Positions 62,525-64,000 of a stretch of DNA of 64,000 bases are shown here, piece after piece. The notes under the pieces are model-generated. The model searched no databases. It had not been told where the DNA came from and was given only the letters and a program-made list of their open reading frames with translations. Both the position numbers and the translations under genes were made by a program. Positions within the stretch are counted from its first letter, which is position 1. The number at the start of each line of letters is the position of its first letter. The stretch comes from PALSA-350 sp963794165 (lineage in GTDB: Bacteria > Acidobacteriota > Terriglobia > Terriglobales > Acidobacteriaceae): NCBI GenBank assembly GCA_963794165.1, contig CAWCCT010000009.1, positions 248,001 to 312,000 on the forward strand, given 5' to 3'.

Positions 62525-64000
62525 GTGTGCTGTTTCTTGCTTGCATTGGCCGGACTGCAGGCCCCGGCTGAGTCGGTCGCTGTGGGAACCAAGCTAGAAA
62601 TTCGTCTTCAGCAGCCGATAAGCTCCTACTCTACCCAAAAGGGTACGAAGATCTCGGGCGTCTTGATCGCTCCATTGACAGAGGACGGCGATATGCTGCT
62701 TCCTCTCGGAACTACCGTCGAAGGTTCCGTGACGGAGGTCAGGAAAGTGGGGATTGGCGTCGTCCACGAGACGGCGCGCATCGAATTGCAATTCGACCGC
62801 GTGGTGCTCTCCGATGGAGAGAGCGTCCCCTTGCAGTGCAAGGTCATAGAAGTGGAGAATGCGCGCGAGTCTGTGGATGCGCAGGGACGCATTCAGGGTA
62901 TACGTTCGACTGCTACCTTGAGCAATCGTGCATCGGGTGTTATCGGCAGCCTCGCCTTTGGCGATCCTATTGCAGCGATCTTCACTACCGCTGCCTCCGC
63001 ATCTGTTCTCCGCTTTTCGGAACCCGAGATTTCGCTCCCTGAAGGCGCGGAATTGATCGCCGAGCTCACCGCCCCTATTGTCCTGCCCAAGGTAGAACCA
63101 ATCCTTGTTCCCCCCATTGCCGCCACACCGGCGGAGAAGAAGGATCTGAGCCAGTTGGTGGAGGAACTGCCCTTCCGGACTTACACCGACAAAAACCATA
63201 TCCCGTCGGATATAACCAACTTGATATTTATCGGCAGCGCGGGTTCGGTGGAGCGCGCATTTGCTGCCAGTGACTGGGTACAAGTTGACTCGATGACCGC
63301 GGAGTCAACGTATGCCACCATCCGCTCGGTGGCCGAGAACCAGGGTTACAAAGGCGCTCCCATGTCTACGCTGTTGTTAGGTGGGCAGGCTCCCGCCTAT
63401 GCCTATGCCAAGACGCTGAATACTTTTTCCAAACGCCATCATCTGCGCATATGGGCAAGCACACTTGACTGGAGCGGCCAGACGGTTTGGACCTCATCCT
63501 CGACGCACGATACGGGCATAGGCTTTTCCAAGAAGAACAAAACATTTATCCACCTGATCGACACCCACATCGACAATGAGCGCGCCAAGGTGGTGAACGA
63601 TCTTATCTTTACCGGGTGTGTGTCGAACGTGCAGCTGGTGGACCGGCCGTGGATTCCGAAGGACGCAACAAATGGAACCGGCGAAGAGCTGATCACGGAT
63701 GGAAGAATTGCGGTGCTGCAGTTGAATGAATGCCGCAGTGCGCAAGACACAACGCAGGTTGCCGCGCAAACCGTGCCCGTCCACGGCAACCGGGCGGATC
63801 GCGTCTCGCGGCAGACGGTGCTTACCCTCAAGAACAATATCCTGCGCGACAACGTTGCCGTCATGACGTATTCCGGCATTCGCACCGGGGTCTCGGAATT
63901 GAAGAAGAAAGACTCTACGCGTCCTCAGAGAAGCATGGACATCGATGGTGAGAAATACACCATCCGTCCTACCGGGCGCCAAACAGACTACGCACTCGCA
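62525..64000 (+). CDS. exported LssY_C-domain protein, 3' end beyond window
   Basis: An open frame of at least 492 residues running off the right edge. It starts with a signal-like segment (LLALAGLQAPAE) and a beta-barrel-like domain (GTTVEGSVTEVRKVGIGVVH), then the LssY C-terminal region from about residue 250: DWVQVDSMTAESTYATIRSV, KTLNTFSKRHHLRIWASTLD and DTGIGFSKKNKTFIHLIDTH. GTG 62525 is a provisional start; the in-frame limit is the TAG at 62450. LssY proteins accompany type I secretion in Legionella, but this combination with an N-terminal exported domain is different. Confidence 0.75.
   Translation, partial: MCCFLLALAGLQAPAESVAVGTKLEIRLQQPISSYSTQKGTKISGVLIAPLTEDGDMLLPLGTTVEGSVTEVRKVGIGVVHETARIELQFDRVVLSDGESVPLQCKVIEVENARESVDAQGRIQGIRSTATLSNRASGVIGSLAFGDPIAAIFTTAASASVLRFSEPEISLPEGAELIAELTAPIVLPKVEPILVPPIAATPAEKKDLSQLVEELPFRTYTDKNHIPSDITNLIFIGSAGSVERAFAASDWVQVDSMTAESTYATIRSVAENQGYKGAPMSTLLLGGQAPAYAYAKTLNTFSKRHHLRIWASTLDWSGQTVWTSSSTHDTGIGFSKKNKTFIHLIDTHIDNERAKVVNDLIFTGCVSNVQLVDRPWIPKDATNGTGEELITDGRIAVLQLNECRSAQDTTQVAAQTVPVHGNRADRVSRQTVLTLKNNILRDNVAVMTYSGIRTGVSELKKKDSTRPQRSMDIDGEKYTIRPTGRQTDYALA

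Noticed and set aside
62594..63283. 229-residue minus-strand frame at the right edge
   Set aside because: It runs opposite the long LssY_C frame, whose motifs are clear.

Overview
The window reads as a chromosomal segment of a Gram-negative, soil-type heterotroph, most likely an Acidobacteriota (Terriglobia-like) genome. This rests on inference from protein families and style, not on a database search: secreted amidohydrolases, a Tat-exported GH116 glycosidase, a GH172/DUF2961 protein, RhaT and LssY_C families, many signal peptides and lipoproteins, and numerous hairpin repeats built around 'GGTGCCCCA' and 'CGCAGGTCCCTC' cores. Nothing looks like a prophage, plasmid, transposase or CRISPR array.

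Layout. 0-9.6 kb is core information processing and signalling: an acyltransferase tail, ybeY-CNNM/CorC-like-era, an NtrYX-like two-component pair, rho and rpoZ. 10-12.6 kb holds a coiled-coil membrane protein, a solitary GvpL/GvpF-like protein and pgsA. 12.7-22.4 kb is central metabolism and translation: glutamate dehydrogenase, trpE and trpG split by a long inverted repeat, a FecR-like exported protein, efp-acylphosphatase-apt, an exported amidohydrolase and ATP-dependent PEP carboxykinase. 23-30.6 kb holds a DksA-like zinc protein, a YfgM-like protein, an ECF sigma factor with a coupled membrane partner, two tandem paralogous exported proteins and an AlaX-type editing enzyme placed 57 nt before tRNA-Ala(CGC).

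30.8-41.5 kb is a metabolic and stress region: aldehyde dehydrogenase, a degenerate receiver protein, a general-stress flavin-binding protein, a formate/nitrite-type channel and a GH15 glucoamylase (each broken by one apparent extra base), malto-oligosyltrehalose trehalohydrolase, GH172 and a flavin monooxygenase. 41.6-50 kb has a coupled GntP permease/D-aminoacylase pair, lipoproteins, a yeast-type cytosine deaminase and glycogen debranching enzyme GlgX. 50-55 kb has an AraC regulator, Dps, a second ECF sigma factor coupled to a 46-residue membrane peptide, an MFS transporter and initiator tRNA. 55-64 kb has an SDR epimerase, a RhaT-like sugar symporter, GH116, another amidohydrolase and a truncated LssY_C protein.

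Working together: GlgX, GH15 and TreZ point to turnover of glycogen/maltodextrin and trehalose, next to stress proteins (Dps, GSP26-like). GH116, GH172 and RhaT suggest use of plant or microbial glycans. The most interesting signals are the dispersed long inverted repeats, one of which supplies the C-terminus of Era; an NtrX-like activator lacking the sigma-54 contact motif; an EF-P with asparagine at the loop tip; and two small membrane genes (46 and 56 residues) that a length-filtered gene finder would miss.
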